Shown piece after piece: positions 25,501 through 36,981 of a DNA stretch of 64,000 bases (within the stretch, counting starts at the first letter, position 1; every line of letters begins with the position of its first letter). The stretch is from Oscheius dolichura. Taxonomy: Eukaryota; Nematoda; Chromadorea; Rhabditida; Rhabditidae. The position numbers and the translations under genes were made by a program. The DNA lies in the NCBI GenBank assembly GCA_932521035.1, contig OW051492.1, positions 5,208,001 through 5,272,000 on the forward strand. Reading direction: 5' to 3'. The notes beneath the pieces are model-generated. The model was given only the letters and a program-made list of their open reading frames with translations, made no database searches and had not been told where the DNA came from.

Positions 25501-27946
25501 CCGATCGTCTGGGCTTTGCCCTGGCTTTTATTCATTCCAGCATGCCATCAATGTTTCTGCCCAACGTGAGAAAACACGTGACGTAACCTGTTTATGTTTG
25601 AGGAATGGGAACTGTTCACTGGGACGGCGGTCGAGGAAGGAGGGGACACCGGGCACATCGGCTGGCTAGACGACTCCAGGAAGCCGGCCGTCTCCCGTCT
25701 GCGAGCTGCCCTTCCGGCCCTTTTCCAGTCTCTTCAGTTGAATGACCAAGGAACCTGGAGTGAATATGCAAGGAGTGTGGAAGCCGAGTTGAATGTTCCT
25801 TCCGTAGTCGACAAAAAAATTACACCTTTCCAAAAGGTAAGATAGTGAGGCAATGATGACATGGAAATCGTGTCAGGTCCTGCTCATCCAAGCCACTCGT
25901 CCTGAGAGACTGTACGCCGCGATGCAGCGCTTTGTTCTGTCTGCCCTGGATGTGACTTCCGTCAATCCTCCGCCCTTCGCCCTCTCCGACATCTACAATG
26001 AGTCCCGTGTGGAAGAGCCCATCCTCCTTCTCCTGGCCGGCGCAGTCGATCCAACGCAAGAGTTGGAGACTCTGGCCGCTGAGAAAAGACAGAGTTGGCG
26101 GTCCATCTCAATGGGCCAAGGACAGGAGGCGGCGGCTGTAGAGGCCATCCGACAGGCGAAGAACGAAGGTGGCTGGGTCTGTTTGGGAAACATCCACCTG
26201 GCACTTCATGTCGTGCCTTTAATAGAAAAGGTAATCGGAGGGCATCTGGTACAGCAGCCTCTCTGTGTTTAGGAAATAGCCGGCAACATTTCGAACAATT
26301 CTTTCCGCCTCTGGCTGACCTCGGAGGCAGACGACCGCTTCCCGGTGACACTCTTACAACGCTGCTTCAAAGTGACCTTCGAGTCCCCTCCTGGTCTGCT
26401 AAAACTATTCTAGAGTATATTTTTGGGACTTCAGGGCTGAAGAACAACCTCCTTCGTACTTACACACAGATCCCCGCCGCTCCTCGTCGTGTCCTCACTG
26501 CCCAGGCGGTCTTCGTCGCTGCGTGGCTCCATGCTCTACTTCAAGAGAGAAGAACCTTCATTCCCCAAGCATGGACAAAATATTACGAATTTGGGGCAGG
26601 AGACGTGCGAGTAGCTCGGTTGTTCATCGAGCATCTCACCGCTGATGGAGGTAATTTCAGACATGTGGCCGGCCTCACGAGTTTTAGGTGCCGATTGGGA
26701 GTTTGTCAAAGGCCTACTTCGATTCGTAATCTACGGAGGGAGGATTGAAAACGACTTCGACATGACGGTCCTCCTGGCCTATTTGGAACTGTTTTTCAAT
26801 GACAAGAAGATCACGGGAAAGGATGGACAACAAGTGGCGGAGAGGATAGACATCATAGCCAGCCAGGAGGAGAAGGACTACGTGACACTTGTCGAGAAGC
26901 AGGTGCCCAATGAGGACGACCCTTCCCTTTTTGGACTACCGGCAAACATTCGTTTCTCATGGCAGCTGAGCGAGGCCCACAATACTCTGACCCAGCTGAG
27001 AAGAGTAGGAGTCGCTTCAAGTTCTCCCACAGCCGACTGGCCCGTGGTCATGGGGCCTGCTCTACAGCTGTGGAGAAGGCTCTGTGCAGGGACGGATCTC
27101 ACCAACAAGAAGCCAATAGACATTCCCGAAGTCGAGGATCCCCTGATGGAGGTTCTCATCTTGGAGACGAACAATGGGCTGGGATTGATCGGAAGCATTC
27201 ACCGGGACTTGTCGAAGATCAACAGATGTCTCAAGGGGACGGAGGTTCCGGACCCCGCGGCCACTGGCATTGTGGACGCCTTCAGACTGCAGCAGACTCC
27301 AGGATTTTGGGAAGACCTCTGGGACGGGCCGAAGGATCCTTTGGAGTACTTGACCATGGCTGTCGAAGCCACGAAGTCAACCTTAGAAATGTCGTCTAAT
27401 GCCATGAGACTGCTCGACTCTCCTGTGTTCCTCTCGAAACTCCTCCGTCCTACTGTCTTTCTCAACGCTGTTCGTCAGATTAGCTCTCGAAAAAGTGGAA
27501 TAGGAATGGACGAGCTGCGTCTCATTTCAGCCTGGGAGCAGTCCAAACTACGCAATGTCTCCGTGGCCTTTTCCATCCAAGGCCTGGTCATACAAGGCGC
27601 CCTCCTGGACTCGGCCCAACTCCGGCCGACGACGAGTTCCAGTCCTCCAACCAGTAATGTGCCACTCCTCCATCTGGCCTGGGTGCCCCAAGATGCCCCT
27701 CCGCCGTATTCGCCCGACTCCTCAATCGAGGTATATTTATAAATCTCCGTGTTCCACTAGCATATTCCCCGTCCCTTTTTGAAATTCAAATGTCTCCCGG
27801 CTCACATGGGCCGCATCAATATTTCAATCTTTCAGGTGCCGCTCTACGTGGATTCTTCCCGGAGCCAGCTGGTCGCTTCCGTGGCGATCCCCGTCGACTC
27901 GCCCCTCCAGTGGAGGGTGGCCTCCGTAGCCCTGTTCCTCAGTTGA
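13517..27946 (+). CDS. DYNC2H1: cytoplasmic dynein 2 heavy chain 1 (retrograde IFT motor)
   Basis: About 14.4 kb with dozens of 26-50-nt introns; coding for roughly 4,100 aa, close to the family's 4,300. Start: acag|gccATGGCAGAAGG. The tail matches DYNC2 ([19 protein letters not shown]), and the linker has [15 protein letters not shown] and [21 protein letters not shown]1 carries P-loop GPAGTGKTE (about 19.34 kb) with FNCDEGID and [11 protein letters not shown]2 has [11 protein letters not shown] (about 20.26 kb), AAA3 has [10 protein letters not shown] (about 21.32 kb), and AAA4 has a degenerate GRAGLGRR (about 22.47 kb), as in other DYNC2H1 proteins. The stalk coiled coil spans about 23.2-25.3 kb. 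The C-terminal domain has QERRNYIPQGW-type, WIPQDA-type and LPVY-type motifs, ending VALFLS-stop. It moves IFT trains toward the cell body. The first exons (to about 14.55 kb) are AT-rich and all later exons GC-rich. Confidence 0.98.
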
Positions 27947-28133
27947 TACAAACACAGGTCACCGTCTTTATTCGTATTGGCACACTTCGGTCACACGTTT
28001 CTAGTCGCAAGCGGGTTAGTACAGTCAATAAATATCTCTTTTTAACTGCTATGGGTGAGTAGGGGAGGGGGAGTGGGTCAGTTGAGATCTCGGGAGATCG
28101 GGAAAGAGGAGACGAGTAGACCGGCGAGCTCTT

Positions 28134-29763
28134 CTAACCGCGCTTCGTGTCCTCGTTCATGTGGTTCCGGATCAGATGGGGCAGGTGGCTGGCGTCGTCG
28201 ATCTGAATCTCTCCTTATTCATCTGCTCAGTCTGCTTACGAAGAAGTCCGAGTACTCGGCCAAGGTGGCTCGGCAGCCGACGCCCGTCAACACGGCCACG
28301 CTTGCTTTCAGTCCGGCGATCTTGGCCATCTTCAAGTCAGCGATCGTGTCCCCGACCATAATGGCCTCCTAAAACGACAGTCCTTTAAATGTTGTCTCCT
28401 CCCCCCAGGGGATGACGTGGCCGTCTACGGATTCACCGCAATTTTCCCCGTAGCTAACGTCGTTTTCCCTCCCACGGGACCTGTTTACGGAGGTTCTAAA
28501 ATTCTATCCGAAGAATGTTTACGTAGGGCAGGGAACATCAAACACCTCCTTTGAGGAAGTAACTTACCGTGTGCTCTACATTGAGACGCTTGCAGATCTG
28601 CATGGCACAGTGGGGAGACGGCTTGGGCACGATGCCCGGGTCGTTTCCGCAGACCACGTCGTCCAGCAGGTCGTGAATTCCCAAGTCGATCATCTGCTGT
28701 ACCGTAGCAGTTCTGGAAAGGTTGTTGTTGCTTCTCCATCCATCTTTCCTATTCCTCGCGTAGCCGTCTCACTTCGGCTCCAATGGCCCGTGACCGGCCA
28801 ATTGAGCCTCCCCACGTACCTGCTGTCGGCAGTGCAGAGGGCACTCTTGATCCCCATGGAACGCAGTTCGAGGAGCAGTTCCCGGAGGTCGCAGACTGGG
28901 TGTGTCTGACCGTTGGCCGCCTCGGGCACACCGAACTCAACGATCTTGTCTGCCTCGTGGCCGGGGATCCCATGGTGCATCTGCAGGGTCATGGACACGT
29001 CGGCCCGTATCCCGGCGAGGTTCTTCTCGGCCAGCGAGCCCATCGACACCTGGAAGTTGGCAGTGTTAAGGAGGCCTCCTTCTTCTGGGACTGACGTCAA
29101 GGCCCACACGAAATTTAATCTGCACGGGAGCGCACGTGTGTCTCAGAAGGAAGCGCAAACGAAGCCAATTGGGGCCGAGTAAGCGAGAAATAACCTTGTC
29201 CCCCGGCGAAGTCTTCCGGGTATTTTGGCCAATGAGGACGCGCCGGAGACTCCCCAAAACCTTATTACGGGAAGAGGCAAGACGGAAGTTTTGAAATCTC
29301 ATACCTTCCCACGGTGGGGATCGACTCCCAGGGTACGGTAGACGGCCGGCCCGACCGGCAGACTCGTGGCTTCCTCTAACCTGCAAATCGATATTTATCC
29401 AATTTTCCCATGTTTCCTTGGAGCCTCCTCCGGGTGCCAAAAGTGCCTGGATAGCCCTTTTTGCCCCTCTTTTTTCAGCTGAGCAATGGCTTGATTCCCC
29501 TGTGGTCTTGCTGACTGGGGGAGGTGAACTCTTTCGGGGAGTACGGTAGTCTATTTGGGGGGCCGTTCTTCTACGGAAATCAAATTTTACGGGCAGAAAA
29601 AGAAAGGGCTGACAATTGGAGAGCAAGACGCATAAATTGATGTTTTGGAAGGGACTCACAGCTGGACGGTGGTAGAGGCCCAGGGCAGCCACATGCGGTG
29701 GAAATCGACGAGAGTGCCGTCCTTGTCGAAGATGACGAGCTTGACCCCGTTGGATGCCGCCAT
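28134..29763 (-). CDS. HAD-superfamily phosphatase, phosphoglycolate-phosphatase-like
   Basis: Starts at 29763 directly after cctcttgcag. Exon 1 (29660-29763) carries the nucleophile motif [11 protein letters not shown]. Exon 2 (29305-29380) is a helical cap start (LGVDPHRGK). The next exon has motif II (CTADS), then [13 protein letters not shown] (motif III Lys) and motif [14 protein letters not shown]. The last exon, after a 37-nt intron (gtaagcag...gattcag), ends [14 protein letters not shown]...RG-stop at 28134. These are the complete catalytic motifs of a Mg-dependent HAD phosphomonoesterase; the substrate cannot be told from sequence. Two introns (about 280 and 195 nt) are long for this region. 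The exon 2 to exon 3 join does not keep frame with canonical sites (see findings). Confidence 0.8.
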
Positions 29764-31740
29764 CTGCAAGAGGAGACTGTGTATCGAAGGGTGAGAAGAA
29801 GGCTAAAGAAGCAGCTGACTATTGTAGTACAGACCCATGAGAACAAACGGGAGCTGACGCGGACGGCAGAGAGCCCACCGGTAAACATTAGAAAAATGGA
29901 ATTGAATGGAAAAAGGGTCGACAGAACAGGGATGGGCGACGGGTAAAGGCGGCAATCAGCCACCCCCCGGGCTGTATCATGGAGACGGCAGCCGCGCGGA
30001 AACGGATTTTGGGGGAGGAGACAATCAGAAGGGAGGGAGGGACCACTCCCAAAAACTCCTGGCCGTCACATGACGCCGAGGGAGGAGCTTCCCTATTATC
30101 ATATGAAACGGACAATTAACACAGAAAACAGCTAGGCGGGGGTGTCCCGAAGAGAAAGAGATGTTTTCCCTTGTGGGCAGTTAATTACCCGGCTGTGTTC
30201 CCATCGCGTGTCATACAAAAAGGATTGAAGACTGTGCCCCGGCGAGGAGAGAGAGAGAGAGCTGTTTTGAGAAGGGAATTAATAGGGGGCCGGGTTCAAG
30301 GAAGTGTCCTGATTAGAGGAGTTGGAATTGACGTCATCGCAGGGCATTCTCCCAGCCGACTCGTTCTGAATTTTTGAGAAACGTCTCCTCCTCCCCCGCT
30401 GGATGGGCGGAGTTCCTACTGATTGGCCAAATGATAGAACTCGGCTAATTGGGATAGCTTTGGAGACCTGCCCGGTACGACATTACTCCCAGACACTACA
30501 GAGAGTCAATCCTGACTTGGAGCGGGGGGGGGGGGCATCCCCCACCCTTGAGAGAGACACTTCTGTAGAGCAGCAGGATATAAGTGGCCGAGCAGCTCTT
30601 CCAGCTGGATCTCCTTCTCGTTAAGCTTTTCCTCCATTTTTGGTATCTCCCGGCTGGGAAGTATTCTACTTGTTTTTGAGGTTTGAAACAGAAGTTGTGG
30701 CTCTCGGGAGGAATCCTGTGGAAATATGCATCATCGCCTAATTTTCACGTACGAATCTCCAACCATGGGAGAGATTCGTCTGTCGTGGAAAACAACGTCG
30801 GCTATGCAGATGTGAGAAAACGGAAAGGATCCCCTTCCACCCTTCTGCGTGACCTGACAATTCCCGGGAGATAATGCTTCTCCATTTCAAAGCCGACGAA
30901 ATCCGCGTGTTTTTGGTTTTGGCTGGAGTCGATAGGATGACATGCGATACGTGAGGAGTGGCTGGGGAATATGGCGCTTCGCTTGTTCGAAAAAAGGCAC
31001 TCTCCAGGGCGGAATCTGACGGATGGACGTCAAAAAGGGCTCTGAGAAAGGGGGAATTCGAGATGAGGGAGCCGGCAGCCGACCGTGGGTGGACTCCTCG
31101 AAGGCCGAGGGGTCTACCTTTTATCAGATCTCGTCACGGACCCGAGGGATGGCCCAACCGGGGGAGGACACCACAAATTTCTTCTTCTACTCCGTGGAAT
31201 TGTTCTCGTTGAAGGCGGAGTGGCCACCGTATTCGGACAACTTCCGCCTCGTCGGCTGTCCTCCCGTCACGGCCCGGATTGCCGCTATTTCACGCGAAAT
31301 TCCCCACTTCCCAGCAGATTTAAAGCCGATAATTTCGAAATAATGAGCCCGGAGTTTTCTCAGAAAGAAAAGCAAGGAGGACTGAATAGGGCAATCATGG
31401 GAGGATGGCAGGATTCCCAGATCGGCGAAGATCCGACGGAAGCCGGCGGAAGGGAAACCGGGGCACGTAATGAGATAGGTGAAAGGCTCACTGGTGGGAA
31501 AATAACGCCCTGCTGACGGAAAGTGTCGAATGTAATTGAAGACGAAGGGGCCCGGCGGCTGAATTGAGATGAATCTTTAATTGCGGAGAATCACAGATGA
31601 CCCTATTGTTTGGAGGGGGGTCCTCCCTCTCCCGGGTGAGGTCATCATCTACCGCCATAAACGCCGTTTCGCGGCCGGTTCGATCCGATGGGCTTTGCAT
31701 AACTCGCAGTTCTCTGTTTTTCGGCCGTCCTCCCCAAACA
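29764..31740. other. divergent intergenic region, no gene seen
   Basis: About 2 kb between the HAD phosphatase (-) and the transporter (+). Moderately GC-rich, with a short GA microsatellite (about 30248-30260) and an 11-G run near 30526. Short ORFs on both strands show no recognisable domain or conserved motif. It probably holds the promoters of both genes. Confidence 0.4.
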
Positions 31741-33670
31741 ATGTCTGCTCAAATTCATTCTGCGGCATCAGAATCTGGCTCGTCGACCAAGGAGAAGCCG
31801 CCCTCGGTGAGTCGGCCCTCCTCATCTGTCTCATCCTCCCAGGTCCCCGTCTTCTTCCTCCTCTTGAGCACCGTCCTCGTCGCCTCCATCTACGCCAATG
31901 TCCTCGCTTATCACATCACCGTCAATATGGTCCACTCCTTCGGCAATGGCTCCGAGTCCGACTGTATCCCCCCTGAGACTATCTGCCCCTATCCCCCGTT
32001 TCAGTCTATGGCGTCGAAGACTTCCGTCGGGAAAACGACTCCGTGACTAATTTCACCGTCCTCCGCCACAAATATCTCAGTAATCCCCAAAAGGTACTCG
32101 ATTGACTTTTTCCCTCTCGAAATTGCTCCGCCCGATTATCGTTTCGATCGCATTACGGCCGCGGCAGGCTCAAAACAACGAAAAGGCTGAAATTCACATG
32201 AGATACGGAATTAAGGAATCCCTGATTACGGTAGTCCCTATCGGAGGGGTGCTGGCCCTCTTCCCCGTCGGCGCCCTCTACAACCACATCGGCTTCAGGT
32301 ATCTCTGCCCCCTCGACTCCGTAACCTCCTTCCAGACGCTGTCTCACCGTGTGTGCCATCATCTCCATCATCCCGTCCGTCTTCATCCCCATCCTCACCG
32401 CCGGCAAGACCTTCTCTTTGGCCATCTTCATGCGAATCATCCAAGGTAGTCTGTTCTCCCGTCCTCCGTCATCCTCCCCTTCCAGGCTTCGCCCTAGCCT
32501 CTCTCGTCCCGTACATCTGCAAACTGTATGTCTTCCTGCCCTTCTCGCACATCTCCATCCCGTCCATCGTCTTCGCTTACATCCAGATTGCCGCCGTCTT
32601 CGTCTTCCCCCTCACCGGTCTCCTCTCCTGGTAACTGCTCCCCTGCCCGATCCTACTCTGTCCAGGTCGTCCCTCGGCTGGCACTCTGCCCATTACATGC
32701 CGGCCGGGCTGACTTTCGTCATCCTCCTCGTTTTTGTCTGTGTCAATTTCGACGACGAGTTCAAGGAAAAAGTCAGCCAATACGGGGTCATGGATGTAAG
32801 TGGCCACCTCTCCCTAAATTCCCTTATCCAGGCTCTATGTGCCTACCAACGGACCCGCTCGGCCGTCCTCAATTTCCGTCTTCCCTACCTCTCCATCTAC
32901 CAGGATGCCACCATCTGGGCCTATTTCATCGCCGCCTTCGGCTACTTCACAGCCATTCACCTCTACCTACAATACGGCCCCACATTCCTCCACAAAGTAT
33001 ATCCTTACAGTCCCCAAGAGAATGTTTCAGGTGGTCGGAATAGGCATCCTCCCTACCGGCATCATTTGCATAATCCCTCCTCTGGCTAATTTGGTGCTTT
33101 CTTTCATGGTCTATGGCGTCTTCCATCATCTCGCGTAAGTATGCTCTAAAATTGGGAATACTTTTCAGGAACACTGTTACCAACAAAATGAGGGTGTTCA
33201 ACAGTTTGGGGACGGTACTGCCAGGCATCTTCTTTATGCTAATCGGCCTTTTCGATGCTGATACCCAGCCCACTTCGGTCACGACCCTCTACGTCACGGC
33301 TTGTTCCCTTCTGGGTTTCTGTTCTTGCGGCTTCTTTCATGCCCTCCAAATCCGTGGTCGACAGTATCATCTATTCCTATTGCTCAATCTATTTGGCGTT
33401 TGTATGTTCAGCATGGCTCTTACCTCCCTCTTCAACGTACTCATCGCCAAACAAAATGAATATAGTCTGTCATTTCTTCTTATGAAAAATGATTTTTTTT
33501 CAGCTCGATGGTCAGTAGTCTTCATATTACATGGCGGTATTCTACTGGTGACAAACGTGATATTTTGTTTGTCTGTAAGTGAGGAAGTAGCGCCATGGGC
33601 GAAGGAAGGCTACGAAGATACTTCGATCAGACCACATAGAGACGATCCTCTCCCACAGCGACCGCTCTAA
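31741..33670 (+). CDS. major facilitator transporter, SLC17-like anion transporter
   Basis: About eight or more exons. A hydrophilic N-terminus (STKEKPPS) is followed by TM1 (FFLLLSTVLVASIYANVLA), a variable loop with N-glycosylation-type NDS/NFT sites, and then TM-rich exons: IGGVLALFPVGALYNHIGFR, FSLAIFMRIIQGFALASLVP, PSIVFAYIQIAAVFVFPLTG. The C-terminus (WSVVFILHGGILLVTNVIF...SEEVAPWA) matches the SLC17/sialin last helix, where an acidic residue and WA follow TM12. SLC17 proteins carry phosphate, sialic acid or glutamate across plasma or vesicle membranes. The particular substrate is unknown. Introns include 43 nt (after GACT, ending tttcag) and about 75 nt (ending gcggcag). The gene turns more AT-rich after about 33.15 kb. 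Alternative: another anion-cation-symporter MFS subgroup. Confidence 0.75.
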
Positions 33671-33856
33671 TTTAAAAAAATATCAGCATTCCATTCAATA
33701 GAAAGTAGTTTGCTCAAGAAATTGCTGTAACCAATGGTGCCTATGTACAGTGTTTTCCCGATTCAGATGACAACTTATTTAAAACCTACTTTATTTCCAA
33801 CTTGACAAATTTACAGAAAGAAATTAGTGTAGTGTGAACGTTTCAGTATGCGATCA

Positions 33857-35037
33857 TTAGTTAAAACGGGCACTGTAATTGCCGCGCAGAGCGATGAACT
33901 TCTATAATAAAAATTAACAAGCAACAAGAATATAATACAAACCTCTCCGGCGTCCGCCAGAATATCCAAAAATCCAGAAGTGGCAAAGTTAGCAGCTTCA
34001 AAGTATTTCATGAGGGCATCGACTTGGTCCGCAGTTACAGTATTCCCGGAACATTGATTTCCCTCCTGTGTCTGGTTATTGTGTACAGGTGTTTGCGGAG
34101 CAGAAGTATAAGACGCATGCTGTACAGGGGATGGTTGACCATAACTCTGTGGAACAGGAGACACTCTAGCATGGCTGCTTGTCTGTGCAGATGGAAAATT
34201 TTGGGAAGTATTAGACTGGCCGAACGATGCTTGATGTCTATGATGAACAGAATTAGGCATGACTAAAGATAACAGTAGCAGTCTTTCAAAAGAAACCTAC
34301 TATGAGTCGCAGTGTTGTATTGAGGTTCAACAGTCTTCTCTTCTGGAGAAGCAACGACGCTGGATTGTTGACTACCGTAAGAATGCTGGGTAGCAAAACT
34401 TGGCTGCTGTTGAGGCTGTGCAACAACATTCGACGACTTCTCCGTTAAAAAGCTCGTCTTTTGTTGTGACTGCGCTCCAAATCCAGGAAGAACATTAGAA
34501 GTTGCTGTAAAAGTATTTTGCGGCTGTGAACCGAAACCATCTAAACGTATATCATAAAGTTAAGTGAGTTGAAAAACGTACCCTTTCCAGAAGCACTAGA
34601 AAAGGCTTTAGGGCCCCCAAATACATTGGATGCTGCAGAAGAAAGTGCGCTGCTAGTGCGACCAGCTCTGTTTGAATCACGAGGAGCATTACCAAGATCA
34701 GCAGGTGTTACGTTAGACGGAGGCGCTAGAACATAATGTTATCCGATTTATAAAAAAAATCAACTAGCCTTGGAGCTGCAGGTTGCCAAACTCGAGAGCA
34801 TTTTCAGGGTATAAAATTCGGTGATGAGTAGTAGAAGCGCTTCCAGAAGATGGAGCAGCGGAAGGATTACCCTGATTACTCATAGCACTGGGTGCATATC
34901 CAGCTGGAGGATTATTTGGTGAAACTAAACCATTCAATAAGAAAAGTACAGAGCCTAAAACCTCTTTGAAAGACAGAACTGCCTCTAGGAATTTCTTTAG
35001 CAAATTGGGTGAAACCATTTCCTTGACTGAAACTCAT
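33857..35037 (-). CDS. uncharacterised Ser/Gln/Asn-rich protein with a conserved-looking C-terminal helix
   Basis: Reconstructed from five or six exons on the minus strand, starting MSFSQGNGFTQF at 35037 and ending GEKFIALRGNYSARFN-stop at 33857. The middle is low complexity with FG-like motifs (GFGSQ, PGFGAQ, SNVFGGPK) and many Q/S. The last 45 residues look structured (QVDALMKYFEAANF, then GFLDILADAGEKF). I do not recognise the family. The SNVFG and HHRILYP pieces faintly recall JPT1/HN1 proteins, and the FG motifs recall nucleoporins, but neither is firm. One intron appears to be GC-AG (AAG|gctagt...ttctag at about 34.73-34.77 kb). TTTATT at 33789-33794 is a minus-strand AATAAA. It follows the kinase gene on the same strand by about 306 bp. 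Confidence 0.6.
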
Positions 35038-35343
35038 GATTAATTGATTGATTAGCAACGGTGTTAGCTGAAATATACGGTTTAGTGAGTGTGAGAAAAG
35101 GGTTCGTAAAACAAGGAATCAACAGAACGGCTGAGAAAGGGAAACAAATGTGAGCACTGCCAAATTAAAAAAAAATGAAATGAAAGAAAAAAAGAAGTGA
35201 AAGTGAACACGCCTGTTATTCAGTGCCGGTCTTTTCAAAACAAAATAACAGAAAAGAAAAGAAGATCGAAGAAAGAGAAGAAGAGCAAAATCGTCACGGT
35301 CAGTATTTTTTATTATACTTTGTTGATTCATTCAACGGTTTCT
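35038..35343. other. spacer between the tyrosine kinase and the Ser/Gln-rich gene
   Basis: About 306 bp of A/T-rich sequence between two minus-strand genes. It includes a purine-rich stretch (about 35163-35289). A minus-strand acceptor (atatttcag|ctaac) lies about 27 nt before the downstream ATG. No coding feature seen. Confidence 0.4.
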
Positions 35344-36981
35344 CTAATTCTTCGCCACGAGTTTCTTGAATCGGCTTGTGATACGGGCGAAGACAGACGG
35401 CGGCGGAGGATGCTTGATTCCTGGAAGCACTTTTACCATTTCCTCCAGCTCTTCAAATGATGGGCGTTCTTCCGGATCGTACAGCATACATTTCTGGCGA
35501 ATTTCTTCAATTTCCGGCTGAATGTCACCAGTCACCTCCAGGGTTATCTAGAAAAATTGCTTTTTATTTGATGTGGTTCGATATTCTCACTTTGTTTTCA
35601 ACCTTCAATTTTACCAGTTCCTGAGCTACTTCTATGTTTTCGAAAGGCTCTCGCGCTGATGAATATATCTCGAAGATGAGCACTCCGAAACTGTAGACAT
35701 CCGACTTGGAACTATAGCGGCCCTTCTTCAACGTCTCTGGAGCCATCCATCTAATTTTTTACTAAATTTATTCCTTCTCCCGCCTACCTAATGGGCTTGT
35801 TCTTCAGCTTCTTCTCCTTGTATTCGCTTCCCAACAGCGACAGTCCAAAATCGGAAATCTTCAGCTGCTGGTCTCCACCCAAAAGACAGTTTCTTGCGGC
35901 GATATCTCTAAAATCAGATGAAATGGTTTCGACCTCGAATAGCACCTGTGGATAATCTGCTTCCGTTCCAGATAAGCCATTCCCTTTGCACCTCCGTAGA
36001 CAAAATTGAGCTTCTCGTCGAGGGTCGGCGGATTGGCCTGGTCCATGACCCGCTTCTCCAAGTCTCCTCCCTCGGCCAGCTCCGTCACAATCATGATTGG
36101 TTCCTTGGCCGTGGCCACCCCGTAGAGTCGGATGACATTCGGGTGGTGCAGCTCGAGCATGAGGTTGGCCTCCTTGAGGAACTTGATCCTTTCGTCCCCG
36201 TCCAGACTCCTGTTGTGGAGGGTCTTGATGGCCACCTTCATCTTGGGCAGGAACGGGGACACCTGCAGGGTGCCGACAAAGACTTCACCGAAGTTGCCCT
36301 CGCCCAGCTTCGCGTTGCGCTCGACCTGCTCGTGGTTCAGCTGCCAGTCCTTCTTGAGACACGGCTTGACCAGGAGGAAGCCCTCGCCGCTGATGGGTTC
36401 CCGGTTACGGTAGTGGTGCTGGACGAGGTCGCCGACCGTCTTGAAGGCGAAGTTGTAGACCCAGAAGAGCCTCTTCTTGTTCGTCCGCTTGATCAGGAAG
36501 TTGTGTAGTTGGCCGCCGTTGACCGTGCTCAAAATGTAGTGCATGTGTCCGCCGACGTCCGTCTTCCGAACTGAATTTGCCTATTAGAGGAGGAGGAGAG
36601 GACAGACGAACCTAGGAATTCTCCCTCCCTCTTGAGCAGCTTGTCTGCCTCGACTCGGGTCATGAAGCCGTGGTAGTAGGGCTCGTCCTCGATGGGCCGG
36701 TTGACGCGGCCGACCTCTTCACAGCTGATCTGCTTCAGCTGGCGCCTGGCAATGAGTGCCTGGTTCTGCTTTTTCTTGCCTCCCTGCCCGTCCTTCTCGT
36801 CCGACGAGACCGTGCCCGAGACATTCTTCGGGTAGCGCTTCTCCAGTTCCTGCTTGTTCTCCTTCTTCTTCATCTCCTCCTCGGCCGGGGTCAACTTCTC
36901 GGGCGAGGCCCGCGGCATTTCGGAAACTGCCGCCGTGGTGGCAGACAGTGATAAGAATGAGCCAGCCAGAGGATTACCCAT
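35344..36981 (-). CDS. SH2-domain non-receptor tyrosine kinase, Fes/Fer-related (nematode SPE-8-like type)
   Basis: The N-terminal region is charged and Lys-rich (about 100 aa). An SH2 domain follows (EPYYHGFMTR, FLVR completed across a 41-nt intron, ending PISGEGFLLVKP). The kinase domain has GEGNFGEV, VAIKTL (catalytic Lys), HRDIAARNC completed across an intron, SDFGLS, and RWMAPETL across another 37-nt intron, ending ERPSFEELEEMV. A basic tail (FARITSRFKKLVAKN) closes the protein at 35344. There is no SH3 and no F-BAR, which is the layout of the Fer-like SH2 kinases expanded in nematodes. The start is ambiguous: MGNPL at 36981 (Gly2 could be myristoylated), or MPRAS just after cggcag|tttccgaa. 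Its first exon contains the left breakpoint of the 2171-bp duplication. All key catalytic residues are present. Confidence 0.92.

Noticed and set aside
30246-30540. GA microsatellite and G run as a possible regulatory element
   Set aside because: Simple low-complexity sequence without further support.
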